DNA from: Chelatococcus caeni | GTDB lineage: Bacteria; Pseudomonadota; Alphaproteobacteria; Rhizobiales; Beijerinckiaceae | NCBI RefSeq assembly: GCF_014196925.1 | Contig: NZ_JACIEN010000001.1 | Span: forward strand, 1,652,387-1,716,386 | Direction of reading: 5' to 3' | DNA: 64,000 bases | Shown: piece after piece, positions 28,846 through 37,159 of the stretch | Numbering within the stretch: the stretch's first letter is position 1 | Layout of the letters: each line of letters opens with the position of its first letter | Made by a program: the position numbers and the translations under genes | Notes under the pieces: generated by a model | Told to the model about the DNA's origin: nothing | What the model saw: only the letters and a program-made list of their open reading frames with translations | The model's database searches: none

Positions 28846-30156
28846 ATGGCCGGCGCGCCGAACATCTTCTGCCGCGACTGCCTCAGCGCCACGGCGCCGC
28901 CGCGCCCGCGCTGCCCCGCCTGCGGCAGCCCGCGCGTCATCGCCCATCCCGAGCGCGACCGGCTCTCCATCGCCCATGTCGACTGCGACGCCTTCTACGC
29001 CACCATCGAGAAGCGCGACGCGCCGGAGCTGCGCGACAAGCCGGTCATCATCGGCGGCGGCAAGCGCGGCGTCGTCTCGACCGCCTGCTACATCGCCCGC
29101 ACCTACGGCGTGCGCTCCGCGATGCCCATGTTCAAGGCGCTGCAGGCCTGCCCCGACGCGGTGGTGATCAAGCCCGACATGGAGAAATACGTCCGCGTCG
29201 GGCGCGAGGTGCGCCGCCTGATGCTGGAGATGACGCCGCTCGTCGAGCCATTGTCGATCGACGAGGCCTTCCTCGACCTCACGGGCACCGAGCGCCTGCA
29301 CAAGGCGACCCCGGCCGTCACGCTCGCGCGTTTCGCCCGGCGCGTGGAGGACGAGCTCGGCATCACCATCTCCGTCGGCCTGTCGGTCAACAAGTTCCTC
29401 GCCAAGATCGCGTCGGACCTCGACAAGCCGCGCGGCTTCTCCATCATCGGCGAGGCGGATGTCGCGCCCTTCCTCGCCGGCAAGCCGGTGTCCATCATCT
29501 ACGGCATCGGGGCGGCGACCCAGGAGCGCCTGGCACGCGCCGGCCTCAGGACCATCGACGACGTCCGGGCCCGGGACGCGGGCGAGATCGTCGCCCTCGT
29601 CGGCAAGGACGGCCTGAGGCTGCACCGCCTCGCCCACGGCATCGACACGCGCAAGGTCGACCCGGTGCGCGAGACCAAGAGCATCTCCGCCGAAACGACC
29701 TTCGACCGCGACATCAGGGATGTGGAGACGCTGGCGCCGATCCTCTGGCGCCTGTCGGAGAAGCTGTCGCTCAGGCTGAAGAAGGCCGGCTTCGCCGGGC
29801 GCAGCGTGACGCTGAAGCTCAAGACCGCGGACTTCCGCACCAGGACGCGCTCGCGCTCCGGCATCGCGCCGACCCAGCTCGCCCGCCGGCTCTTCGACAT
29901 CGCGGCGCCCATGCTGACGAGCGAGTGCGACGGCACCGCCTTCCGCCTCATCGGCATCGGCGCCACGGACCTGTGCGATGCCGCCCTCGCTGATGTCGGC
30001 GACCTCGCCGACACGGAATCGGTGCGCCTTGCCCGCATGGAGAAGGCGGTGGACAGCCTGCGCGAGCGCTTCGGCAAGGCCGCCGTCGTGCGCGGCATCG
30101 GCTTTGCCGCCGAAACCGGCAGGCCGGCGGACAAGAAGGGCGACAGCCGGCGCTGA
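28846..30156 (+). CDS. dinB: DNA polymerase IV with N-terminal zinc-ribbon
   Basis: A 436-residue Y-family translesion polymerase. The palm starts with IAHVDCDAFYATIEKRD and has the catalytic SIDEAFLDLTG, and the finger region has RGVVSTACYIARTYGVRSAMPMFKA. The little-finger domain follows from about residue 280. Before the polymerase there is a 40-residue extension with two CxxC pairs (CRDCLSA and CPACGSP), which looks like a zinc ribbon and is absent from E. coli DinB. No beta-clamp motif is obvious at the C-terminus. Confidence 0.94.
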   Translation: MAGAPNIFCRDCLSATAPPRPRCPACGSPRVIAHPERDRLSIAHVDCDAFYATIEKRDAPELRDKPVIIGGGKRGVVSTACYIARTYGVRSAMPMFKALQACPDAVVIKPDMEKYVRVGREVRRLMLEMTPLVEPLSIDEAFLDLTGTERLHKATPAVTLARFARRVEDELGITISVGLSVNKFLAKIASDLDKPRGFSIIGEADVAPFLAGKPVSIIYGIGAATQERLARAGLRTIDDVRARDAGEIVALVGKDGLRLHRLAHGIDTRKVDPVRETKSISAETTFDRDIRDVETLAPILWRLSEKLSLRLKKAGFAGRSVTLKLKTADFRTRTRSRSGIAPTQLARRLFDIAAPMLTSECDGTAFRLIGIGATDLCDAALADVGDLADTESVRLARMEKAVDSLRERFGKAAVVRGIGFAAETGRPADKKGDSRR

Positions 30157-30200
30157 TGCGTCTCGGCGGTGCCGGACAGGCCCCCCTTCGGCGGATGGGG

Positions 30201-30569
30201 CTAACGCCACACCAGCCAGACCACCAGCGCCACGGATGCGATCCACAGGCAGGCGATGACGGCCGCGGCGACGCGGCTCACCGGGCGCTCCTGGGCCGCG
30301 GCCGCCAGTTCCCGGTGCTCGGCCATGAGCTCCGGCGGGATCAGCTTCACGACGGCGAGAACGCCGAGCGGCACGAGGATAACGTCGTCGAGATAGCCCA
30401 GAACCGGGATGAAGTCCGGGATGAGGTCGATGGGCGACAGCGCGTAGCCCGCGACGAGGAGGGCGAGCACCTTGGCATACAAGGGCACGCGCGGATCACG
30501 GCTGGCGAGATAGAGCGCATGCACGTCCCTCTTGATGACGCGCGCCCATTGCCTCAGCCGGCCGGCCAT
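30201..30569 (-). CDS. YkvA/DUF1232 family membrane protein
   Basis: A 122-residue protein. The DUF1232 core is clear: RDPRVPLYAKVLALLVAGYALSPIDLIPDFIPVLGYLDDVILVPLG, with the typical SPIDLIPDF motif. A second hydrophobic helix closes the protein (about 100-120). Function is unknown. It is encoded ten bases downstream of the EipB gene and is probably co-transcribed with it. Confidence 0.9.
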   Translation of the reverse strand: MAGRLRQWARVIKRDVHALYLASRDPRVPLYAKVLALLVAGYALSPIDLIPDFIPVLGYLDDVILVPLGVLAVVKLIPPELMAEHRELAAAAQERPVSRVAAAVIACLWIASVALVVWLVWR

Positions 30570-30579
30570 CTGGATGGGC

Positions 30580-31413
30580 CTAGGGCACCTGGCAGGGGTG
30601 CGTTTCGAGCACTTCGAGGGTCTTCATCTCGCCCTTGAGGGAGAAGTCGCCGTAGTCGAGCACGAGGTCGCGGCTGATGCCGTTCTCGTAGAGCTCGAAG
30701 GAGAGCTGGTAGCGCGGCGTGCGCTCCCCCTCCCCCTCCTTGGTGAAGTAACTGATCTTCACCGGCCAGCGCGGCATGTCCTTCAGCGCGTCCTGGCGCG
30801 CCGCCTCCTCGAGGCCCGCGACGGTGTCGGCCCCTTTCGGCCGGCCGATGATGGCGAGCGTGTCGTAGATCTGCCGGCCGTCGTCGGAGCCGTCGAACAC
30901 CCGCGCCTCGATCAGTGAATTGCCGGCCTTGGCCGCGGCGATGATGCGCCTCAGGTGTTCGGTCGGGAAGATCACCTCGCCGTCGAGCGAGAAGCGGTCG
31001 CGTTTCGGGGCCCGGGTGCGCACCACGAGGCCATCCGCCGCCTCGCGCTCCGCCTGGCCGTCGACGAGCTTGGCCGGCGTGCCGCTGAAGGTCGATTCGG
31101 TCTTGAAGGTGAAGCTCGCCCCCTTGCCGTCCTCGAAGGTCGTCGTGCGCAGGTCGGACGTGCGCTGGCCGATGTCACCCCCCTCGAGCACCGTCACCTG
31201 GCGATAGGTCAGGGCATAGCCCTCGCAGGTGTTGCCGGTGAAGGAGAAGGCGACGCGCCCGCGGGCAGCCTCCACGCCGCGCGATCCCTTGCTCCCCAGC
31301 AAGGTGAGGTCATAGACGACGCGGTGCGGCGCAAGCGGCATCGCCGTCGTGGCGGCCGTGGCAGGCCCCAGGCTCAAGCCGACGGCCAGCAGCGTGCCGA
31401 GACAAACCTTCAT
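30580..31413 (-). CDS. eipB: EipB-type envelope integrity protein (DUF1849)
   Basis: A 277-residue periplasmic protein. A signal peptide occupies about residues 1-20 (cleavage near PATA). The mature part follows the DUF1849 pattern from LAPHRVVYDLTLL through FSFTGNTCEGYALTYRQV to the C-terminal LVLDYGDFSLKGEMKTLEVL. Two cysteines, one in NTCEG and one four residues from the end, match the conserved disulfide of Brucella EipB, a beta-spiral protein needed for envelope integrity. The start at 31413 is where the signal peptide begins. Confidence 0.88.
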   Translation of the reverse strand: MKVCLGTLLAVGLSLGPATAATTAMPLAPHRVVYDLTLLGSKGSRGVEAARGRVAFSFTGNTCEGYALTYRQVTVLEGGDIGQRTSDLRTTTFEDGKGASFTFKTESTFSGTPAKLVDGQAEREAADGLVVRTRAPKRDRFSLDGEVIFPTEHLRRIIAAAKAGNSLIEARVFDGSDDGRQIYDTLAIIGRPKGADTVAGLEEAARQDALKDMPRWPVKISYFTKEGEGERTPRYQLSFELYENGISRDLVLDYGDFSLKGEMKTLEVLETHPCQVP

Positions 31414-31686
31414 GAAACTCTCCACTGCCGCGTCTCTTCGACGTCGTTCTGTCGCACCGTTCTGATTAGACGGCTGCGAGCCCCTGCCGGTCAAGGCAAC
31501 AGAGGCCGCGAATGCGGCATCATCGGGATCGTGTGCGGAAGACGGCGCCCGGCGCGGCACTTGCCCACATCAGACTTGCCCACACGAGACTTGCCCACAC
31601 AAGACTTGCGACAGGAGGGCGGATCGGCAACAACCTTGCCCGGTCATCGCCCGACCGGGTGACGGATCCATATGCGGAGACAGATG

Positions 31687-32157
31687 ATGAGCACCATCGA
31701 CGCCCTCCTCGCCGAACTCGGCATCACGCTGCCGACGCCGGCGGCTCCCGTCGCGAACTACCTGCCCTATGTGCGCACGGGCAATCTCCTCGTCATCTCC
31801 GGCCAGCTCTGCCTCGGCCTCGACGGCAAGCTCGCCGACGCCCACAAGGGCAAGCTCGGCGCCGGTGTTTCGCCCGAGACCGGCAAGGAGGCGGCGCGGC
31901 TGTGCGCCATCAACCTGCTCGCCCAGGCCCGCGCCGCGCTCGGTGACCTGTCGCAGATCACGCGCTGCGTGCGCCTCGGCGGCTTCATCAACGCGACGCC
32001 CGATTTCGCCGGCCTCGCCGGGGTGATGAACGGCGCCTCCGACTTCATGGTCGAGGTGCTGGGGGAAGCCGGCCGCCACGCCCGCTCCACGATCGGCGTC
32101 GCCGAACTGCCGCTCGACGCCTGCGTCGAGGTCGAGGCCATCTTCGAAGTCGCCTGA
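31687..32157 (+). CDS. RidA family protein (YjgF-like)
   Basis: A 156-residue soluble protein of the Rid superfamily. It has the YLPYVRTGNLLVISGQL strand region and the tail STIGVAELPLDACVEVEAIFEV, where a conserved Arg precedes the S-x-V-x-x-L-P motif (HARSTIGVAELP). Members deaminate reactive enamine/imine intermediates, but this longer subgroup is not characterised. GGAGA seven bases upstream favours the ATG at 31687; Met codons at 31684 and 31672 are alternatives. The next gene starts ten bases downstream. Confidence 0.85.
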   Translation: MSTIDALLAELGITLPTPAAPVANYLPYVRTGNLLVISGQLCLGLDGKLADAHKGKLGAGVSPETGKEAARLCAINLLAQARAALGDLSQITRCVRLGGFINATPDFAGLAGVMNGASDFMVEVLGEAGRHARSTIGVAELPLDACVEVEAIFEVA

Positions 32158-32167
32158 GGTCAGACGC

Positions 32168-32911
32168 ATGCCCGCTCCCTCCTGGCTCACGGCGCAGCCC
32201 GTGGCGCACCGTGGGCTGCACGTGGCCGCCGACCGGGTGCTCGAGAACACGCCCGGCGCGGCCCTCGCCGCCGTCGCACGCGGCTTTGCCATCGAATGTG
32301 ACGTGCAGCTCACGGCCGACGGCGAGGCCGTCGTGTTCCACGATTTCACGCTCGACCGCCTCACCGGCGAGAGCGGACGCATCGATGCCCGCACGGTGGC
32401 CGCCCTCGCGGGCATCGCCTTCCGCGACAGCGACGACCGCATCCCGACGCTCGGCGCGTTTCTCGACCTCATCGGGGGCCGCGTGCCCGTGGTCGTCGAG
32501 ATCAAGAGCGGCTTCGACGGCAACCTCGCCCTGACGCGGCGCGTCACGGAGGTGGTCGCCGGCCGCGACGACCCGATCGCGCTCATGTCCTTCGATCCGG
32601 CCATCGTCGAGGCGCTCGCCGAGCTCGCGCCGGGACGCCCGCGGGGCATCACGGCGGAGGCCAACTACGACCACGGCGAATGGGCGCGCCTGCCGGCCGC
32701 CATGCAGAAGAGCCTCGGCCACCTGCTGCACATGGAGCGCTCGCGGCCCGACTTCATCGCATGGCACGTGAAGGACCTGCCGCACGCCGCCCCCAACATG
32801 GCGCGCTATTTCGGCATGCCCGTGCTGACCTGGACCGTGCGCACGCCCGAGGACCGGGAAACGGCCATGAAATACGCCGACCAGATGATCTTCGAGGGTT
32901 TCGTGCCCTGA
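32168..32911 (+). CDS. Glycerophosphodiester phosphodiesterase
   Basis: A 247-residue TIM-barrel hydrolase that releases glycerol-3-phosphate from deacylated phospholipids. The catalytic signatures are AHRGLHVAADRVLENTP, IECDVQLTADGEAVVFHD and VVVEIKSGF. No signal peptide is present, so it is cytoplasmic (UgpQ-like) rather than periplasmic. It is closely linked to the RidA gene and upstream of an acyltransferase-like gene. Confidence 0.92.
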   Translation: MPAPSWLTAQPVAHRGLHVAADRVLENTPGAALAAVARGFAIECDVQLTADGEAVVFHDFTLDRLTGESGRIDARTVAALAGIAFRDSDDRIPTLGAFLDLIGGRVPVVVEIKSGFDGNLALTRRVTEVVAGRDDPIALMSFDPAIVEALAELAPGRPRGITAEANYDHGEWARLPAAMQKSLGHLLHMERSRPDFIAWHVKDLPHAAPNMARYFGMPVLTWTVRTPEDRETAMKYADQMIFEGFVP

Positions 32912-32980
32912 GGCCCTACCGGCCGGCGGCTGGCGCACATAACTTAGCGGCATGACCCCATCCGCGAGCCGCCGCAGCCG

Positions 32981-34321
32981 ATGACGACGAAAGCCGACGA
33001 CGACGCGGGCCTCACCGTCCGCGTCGCTCCCTCGATCTCCGCCATCGCCGCTGCGGACTGGGACGCCTGCGCCAACCCGCAGGGTGCCGCACGGGAACCT
33101 CAACCGGCAGCTCAAGCAGCACCGGCAACCGATTCCCGCGACTCGTCTTTTCGAGCCCCCGACGAGGACCGGACCTGCGCCGGAAGCGGCATCGCCGTCC
33201 TTGAATCGGCTTCTCAGCACGATTCACATAACCCCTTCATTTCGCATGCCTTCCTCTCCGCCCTCGAGGAATCCGGCGCGGTCGGCGGGCGCACCGGCTG
33301 GACGCCGCTGCACCTCGTCGTCGAAGGGACGGACGGCGCCGTGCGGGCCGTGGCGCCCTGCTACGGCAAGTCGCACTCGCTCGGCGAATATGTCTTCGAC
33401 CACGGCTGGGCCGATGCCTTCGAGCGCGCCGGCGGGCAATATTACCCGAAGCTCCAGCTGTCCGTGCCCTTCACGCCGGCGACCGGCCGGCGCCTCCTCG
33501 CGCGGCCCGGCCCCGGCGCTGACGCCGCGCGCCACGGCCTCGTCGCCGGCCTCAGGGCCCTGCGGCGCGAGATCGATGCCTCGTCCGCGCACGTGACATT
33601 CCTGCCGCAGGAGGAGTGGCGCTTCCTTGGTGAAGAGGGCTTCCTCCTGCGCACCGACCGGCAGTTCCACTGGCCCAACGAGGGCTATCATTCGTTCGAG
33701 GATTTTCTCGGTGCCCTTTCCGCCCGCAAGCGCAAGGCGATCCGGCGCGAGCGGCGCGATGCGCTCGGCCCCGACATCACCATCGAGCCGCTCACGGGCA
33801 GCGACATCACGGAAGCCCACTGGGACGCCTTCTTCGACTTCTACCAGGACACCGGCTCGCGCAAATGGGGCCGGCCCTACCTGCCGCGCGCCTTCTTCTC
33901 CCTCGTCGGGGAGCGCATGGCGGACAGGATCCTGCTCGTCGTGGCCCGGCGGGGCGGCCGCTACATCGCCGGGGCGCTCAACTTCATCGGCGCCAACACC
34001 CTCTACGGCCGCAACTGGGGCGCCATCGAGCATCACCCCTTCCTGCACTTCGAGCTCTGCTATTACCAGGCCATGGACTTCGCCATCCGCCGCGGCCTCG
34101 CCCGCGTGGAGGCCGGGGCGCAGGGCGAGCACAAGCTCGCCCGCGGCTACAAGCCTGCCCTCACCTATTCCGCCCACGACATCGGTCATCCCGGCCTGCG
34201 CCGGGCCGTGGCCGACTATCTGGCGCGCGAGCGCGTCGCCATCGAAGCGGAGATGGAGGCCCTCGCCGAGGAGCTGCCCTACCGGCACGAAGGCCAGGGG
34301 GCACGCGCGCCCGGCGCTTGA
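32981..34321 (+). CDS. GNAT/FemAB-like N-acyltransferase (DUF482 family)
   Basis: A 446-residue soluble protein. After an N-terminal VRVAPSISAIAAADWDACA it resumes the family pattern at NPFISHAFLSALEESG, then APCYGKSHSLGEYVFDHGWADA, WPNEGYHSFEDFLGALSARKRKAIRRER and the late GAQGEHKLARGY. These are marks of the DUF482 'peptidogalycan biosynthesis/recognition' group. Residues about 34-83 are an extra, polar, low-complexity segment not expected in the family. The role is unknown; an aminoacyl or acyl transfer is likely from the fold. Confidence 0.82.
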   Translation: MTTKADDDAGLTVRVAPSISAIAAADWDACANPQGAAREPQPAAQAAPATDSRDSSFRAPDEDRTCAGSGIAVLESASQHDSHNPFISHAFLSALEESGAVGGRTGWTPLHLVVEGTDGAVRAVAPCYGKSHSLGEYVFDHGWADAFERAGGQYYPKLQLSVPFTPATGRRLLARPGPGADAARHGLVAGLRALRREIDASSAHVTFLPQEEWRFLGEEGFLLRTDRQFHWPNEGYHSFEDFLGALSARKRKAIRRERRDALGPDITIEPLTGSDITEAHWDAFFDFYQDTGSRKWGRPYLPRAFFSLVGERMADRILLVVARRGGRYIAGALNFIGANTLYGRNWGAIEHHPFLHFELCYYQAMDFAIRRGLARVEAGAQGEHKLARGYKPALTYSAHDIGHPGLRRAVADYLARERVAIEAEMEALAEELPYRHEGQGARAPGA

Positions 34322-34374
34322 CGGCGGGAGCCCCGCTCGCCAAACCTTGCCCGTCGGTGATCCATGAGGATGGC

Positions 34375-34806
34375 ATGAGCAGCTACGATCCGAACAACAT
34401 CTTCGCCAAGATCCTGCGCGGCGAGCTGCCGTGCGAGCGCGTCTACGAGGACGAGCACACGCTTGCCTTCATGGACATCATGCCCCGGGCCGACGGCCAC
34501 GTGCTCGTCATCCCGAAGGTCGAGGCCCGCAACATCTTCGACATTCCCGCCGAGGATCTCGGCCGCCTCGCCGTCGGCGTGCAGAAGGTGGCGCGGGCGG
34601 TGAAGGCGGGCATGGACGCGGAGGGCCTCACCATCCAGCAGTTCAACGAGAGCGCCGGCGGCCAGGTCGTCTTCCACATCCACGTCCACATCCTGCCGCG
34701 CTGGAAGGACGTGCCCCTCAGGCCGCACACCGGCGAAATGGCACCGCCCGAGACGTTGAAGGCCCACGCCGAGCGTATCCGTAAGGCCATCGCCGGGCTC
34801 GCCTGA
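34375..34806 (+). CDS. HIT family protein
   Basis: A 143-residue nucleotide hydrolase/transferase of the histidine-triad superfamily. It begins YDPNNIFAKILRGELPCERVYEDE, typical of bacterial Hint-like proteins, and has the active-site triad in FHIHVHILPRW with the His-x-His-x-His pattern. The physiological substrate is unknown. GAGG precedes the ATG and a hairpin terminator follows 20 bases after the stop. Confidence 0.92.
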   Translation: MSSYDPNNIFAKILRGELPCERVYEDEHTLAFMDIMPRADGHVLVIPKVEARNIFDIPAEDLGRLAVGVQKVARAVKAGMDAEGLTIQQFNESAGGQVVFHIHVHILPRWKDVPLRPHTGEMAPPETLKAHAERIRKAIAGLA

Positions 34807-34826
34807 CGCTTGACACGATGACCGAA

Positions 34827-34863
34827 GGAAAGGCGGGCGCTGTCCAGCAGCGGCCGCCTTTCC
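34827..34863 (+). terminator. Hairpin terminator after the HIT gene
   Basis: Perfect ten-base arms GGAAAGGCGG (34827-34836) and CCGCCTTTCC (34854-34863) are followed by GTTTCG. The T-tract is weak, but it closes the rightward gene group before the chemoreceptor gene. Confidence 0.65.
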
Positions 34864-34945
34864 GTTTCGAGACAAGCCCCACGTCAGCTTGCCGTTCGAG
34901 GATGGCGGCATCGCCCCGTGTGCCGACCTTTCGACGAGGTGACGC

Positions 34946-36940
34946 GTGCTGTCCCGGAACTGGCTCCACAGCTTTTCGATCCGCATGCGGATTGCCGCCC
35001 TCAGCCTCACGGCCCTTGTCGGCTTTGCCGCGATCGGGACCATCTACACGGCGAGCAATAAGCAGATCGCGGCGGCGCTCGCCGAAAAGGACGCCTACGC
35101 CGACCTTGCCCACGCCGCCGAGCTGTTCCGCGCCGCGACGCTGCGGGTCGAGGGCGACGTGAAGGATTACCTGCGCGTCCGCACCGATGTCGTGGCGCGC
35201 AAGTTCGACGACGAGGCCCGCCAGGCGACCGAAGCGCTGACCGCCCTGCGTTCCCGGCCCATGGCCGGCGACCTTTCCGCCAGCATCGACGAGCTCGGCA
35301 AGGCGCTCACCGCCATCGAGACCTCCTTCCGCACCGTCGCCGGGCTCGTGAACGATCTCGGCACGAGCCCGGACAGCGGGCTTGGCGGCGACATCCAGGC
35401 CGCCGCCAAGGCGATGGAGCAGGCGCTCGCTGAATTCGCGCGCGACAATCCCGACCCCGAGCTCAACCGGCTGATCGTCGCCTTCGACCAGTTGCGCCGA
35501 ACCGAGCGTGAATACCTGCTGACGGGCGGCGACACCGAGCGCGGCCGGGTCGAGGTCGCCCTCGGCCGGGTCGAGCGCCTCGTCGCCCGTGCCGAGACTC
35601 TGACGCCCGAGCTGCGCACGGGCCTCGAGGGCGGTCTCAAGACCTACCGGGCGAAGGTGGACGGCTGGCAGGAGAAGCACGACCTCTTCGTGCGCGTCGG
35701 CGATCAGCTCGCCCTCTCCACCGATGTCATCGACCCGGCCGTCGCCGCCATCGTGCAGACGGCGGTGAACGGATCGGCCGCCGCGACGCAGCGCCTCCAG
35801 CGCATCGCAGACGCGACGACCAATGTCGTCCTCGCGACGATCGCCGCCTCGGCGGTGATCGGCTTCGCCCTGTCCTGGCTCATCGGCCGCAGCATCAGCC
35901 GCCCGCTCAACGGCCTGGCGATGACCATGCAGCGCCTCGCTGCGGGCGATACCGGCATCGCCATCCCTGCCGTGCCCGGGCGCAACGAGATCGCCCGCAT
36001 GGCGGCGGCGGTCGCCGTCTTCCGCGACAATGCGCTGGAGCGCGACGCCCTCACCGCGCGCGAGGCGGAGGAGCAGGCACGGCGCGACGAGCGCGCCGCC
36101 CAGATCGAGGCGATGATCGCCCGCTTCGAGGCCACGGCGAAGGCCGGCCTCGTCGAGGTGCGCAGTGCCGCGGCCGAGCTGAGGACGGCCTCGGATGCGC
36201 TCGACGCCACCGCGCGCGAGGCGGCGGGGCGCATCACCGAGGCCGACGGCGCGGTCGCGGTCGCCTCCGACAACGTGTCGTCGGCCGCCACGGCGACGGG
36301 CACGCTCGCCGAATCGATCGACCGCATCACCGAGGAGGCGGCCCGCTCGACCACCGTCGCCGGACGCGCCCGCGACGAGGTCGCCGAGACCGTGGAGACC
36401 GTCCAGAACCTCGCCACGGCCGCCGACCGCATCGGCGAGGTGGTGAAGCTGATCCTCGCCATCGCCAACCAGACGAACCTGCTTGCCCTCAATGCGACGA
36501 TCGAGGCGGCCCGGGCCGGCGAAGCCGGCAAGGGGTTTGCCGTCGTCGCCTCGGAGGTGAAGACCCTGGCGAGCCAGACCGCGTCCGCGACCGAGGAGAT
36601 CCGCAGCCAGATCGCCGCCATCCAGGCCGTGTCCGACACGGCGGTGGACGCCATCGGCCATGTCAACGCGATCATCGTGGAGATGGCCACGATGGCGGGG
36701 ACGGTGTCGGACGCCGTGCGTGAGCAGGAAAGGGTCGTGCGCGCGCTCGCCGACAACGTCGATCGCGCCTCGGGCGAGGCCGCCAACGGCGCAGGTGCCA
36801 TGAAGGGTGTCGCCGAGGCCGCCGAGGCGACCCGCACGGCCGCGCGCGACGTGGACGCCCTCGCCGACCGCCTGGCGGACCAGACGGAAACGATCGAGCG
36901 CGCGATCTCGGCCTTCCTGGAGGATGTGCGCGCCGCCTGA
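34946..36940 (+). CDS. Methyl-accepting chemotaxis protein
   Basis: A 664-residue inner-membrane chemoreceptor. Transmembrane helix 1 is at about residues 15-36 and helix 2 at about 290-312 ([18 protein letters not shown]). The roughly 250-residue periplasmic part between them is all-helical and may be a helical bimodular sensor. A HAMP domain follows ([20 protein letters not shown]). The cytoplasmic signalling hairpin carries the highly conserved tip [32 protein letters not shown]. No ligand is evident. The start is a GTG at 34946 with GAGG upstream. No che genes are nearby. Confidence 0.92.
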   Translation: MLSRNWLHSFSIRMRIAALSLTALVGFAAIGTIYTASNKQIAAALAEKDAYADLAHAAELFRAATLRVEGDVKDYLRVRTDVVARKFDDEARQATEALTALRSRPMAGDLSASIDELGKALTAIETSFRTVAGLVNDLGTSPDSGLGGDIQAAAKAMEQALAEFARDNPDPELNRLIVAFDQLRRTEREYLLTGGDTERGRVEVALGRVERLVARAETLTPELRTGLEGGLKTYRAKVDGWQEKHDLFVRVGDQLALSTDVIDPAVAAIVQTAVNGSAAATQRLQRIADATTNVVLATIAASAVIGFALSWLIGRSISRPLNGLAMTMQRLAAGDTGIAIPAVPGRNEIARMAAAVAVFRDNALERDALTAREAEEQARRDERAAQIEAMIARFEATAKAGLVEVRSAAAELRTASDALDATAREAAGRITEADGAVAVASDNVSSAATATGTLAESIDRITEEAARSTTVAGRARDEVAETVETVQNLATAADRIGEVVKLILAIANQTNLLALNATIEAARAGEAGKGFAVVASEVKTLASQTASATEEIRSQIAAIQAVSDTAVDAIGHVNAIIVEMATMAGTVSDAVREQERVVRALADNVDRASGEAANGAGAMKGVAEAAEATRTAARDVDALADRLADQTETIERAISAFLEDVRAA

Positions 36941-36961
36941 CGCGGCTTCAGGCGAAAGGCA

Positions 36962-37159
36962 TCAGCGCAGGAGGTCGCCGCTCGCCACGGCCCTGATCAG
37001 GGCCTGTGCGGGATCGCTGACCTGGTCCCAGACGAGCGAGCCGAGGAAGAAGCTGATCAGCACGATGATCGGCAGGAAGAACCAGGACATCACTTCTTCG
37101 GTGCGCTGGCGGCGACGCCGGCGCTCCCGTCTACGCTGAAACCAGCTTGCCACCTTCAA
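36962..37159 (-). CDS. Small membrane protein coupled to clpA
   Basis: A 65-residue protein. The N-terminus is extremely basic (FQRRRERRRRRQR), followed by one transmembrane helix (about residues 25-43, WFFLPIIVLISFFLGSLVW) and a short tail. The frame begins with a TTG at 37159 that overlaps the clpA stop as TTGA; a GTG at 37153 is the alternative. I do not recognise a family. The positive-inside topology supports a real cytoplasmic N-terminus, but it could also be a chance frame. Confidence 0.42.
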   Translation of the reverse strand: MKVASWFQRRRERRRRRQRTEEVMSWFFLPIIVLISFFLGSLVWDQVSDPAQALIRAVASGDLLR

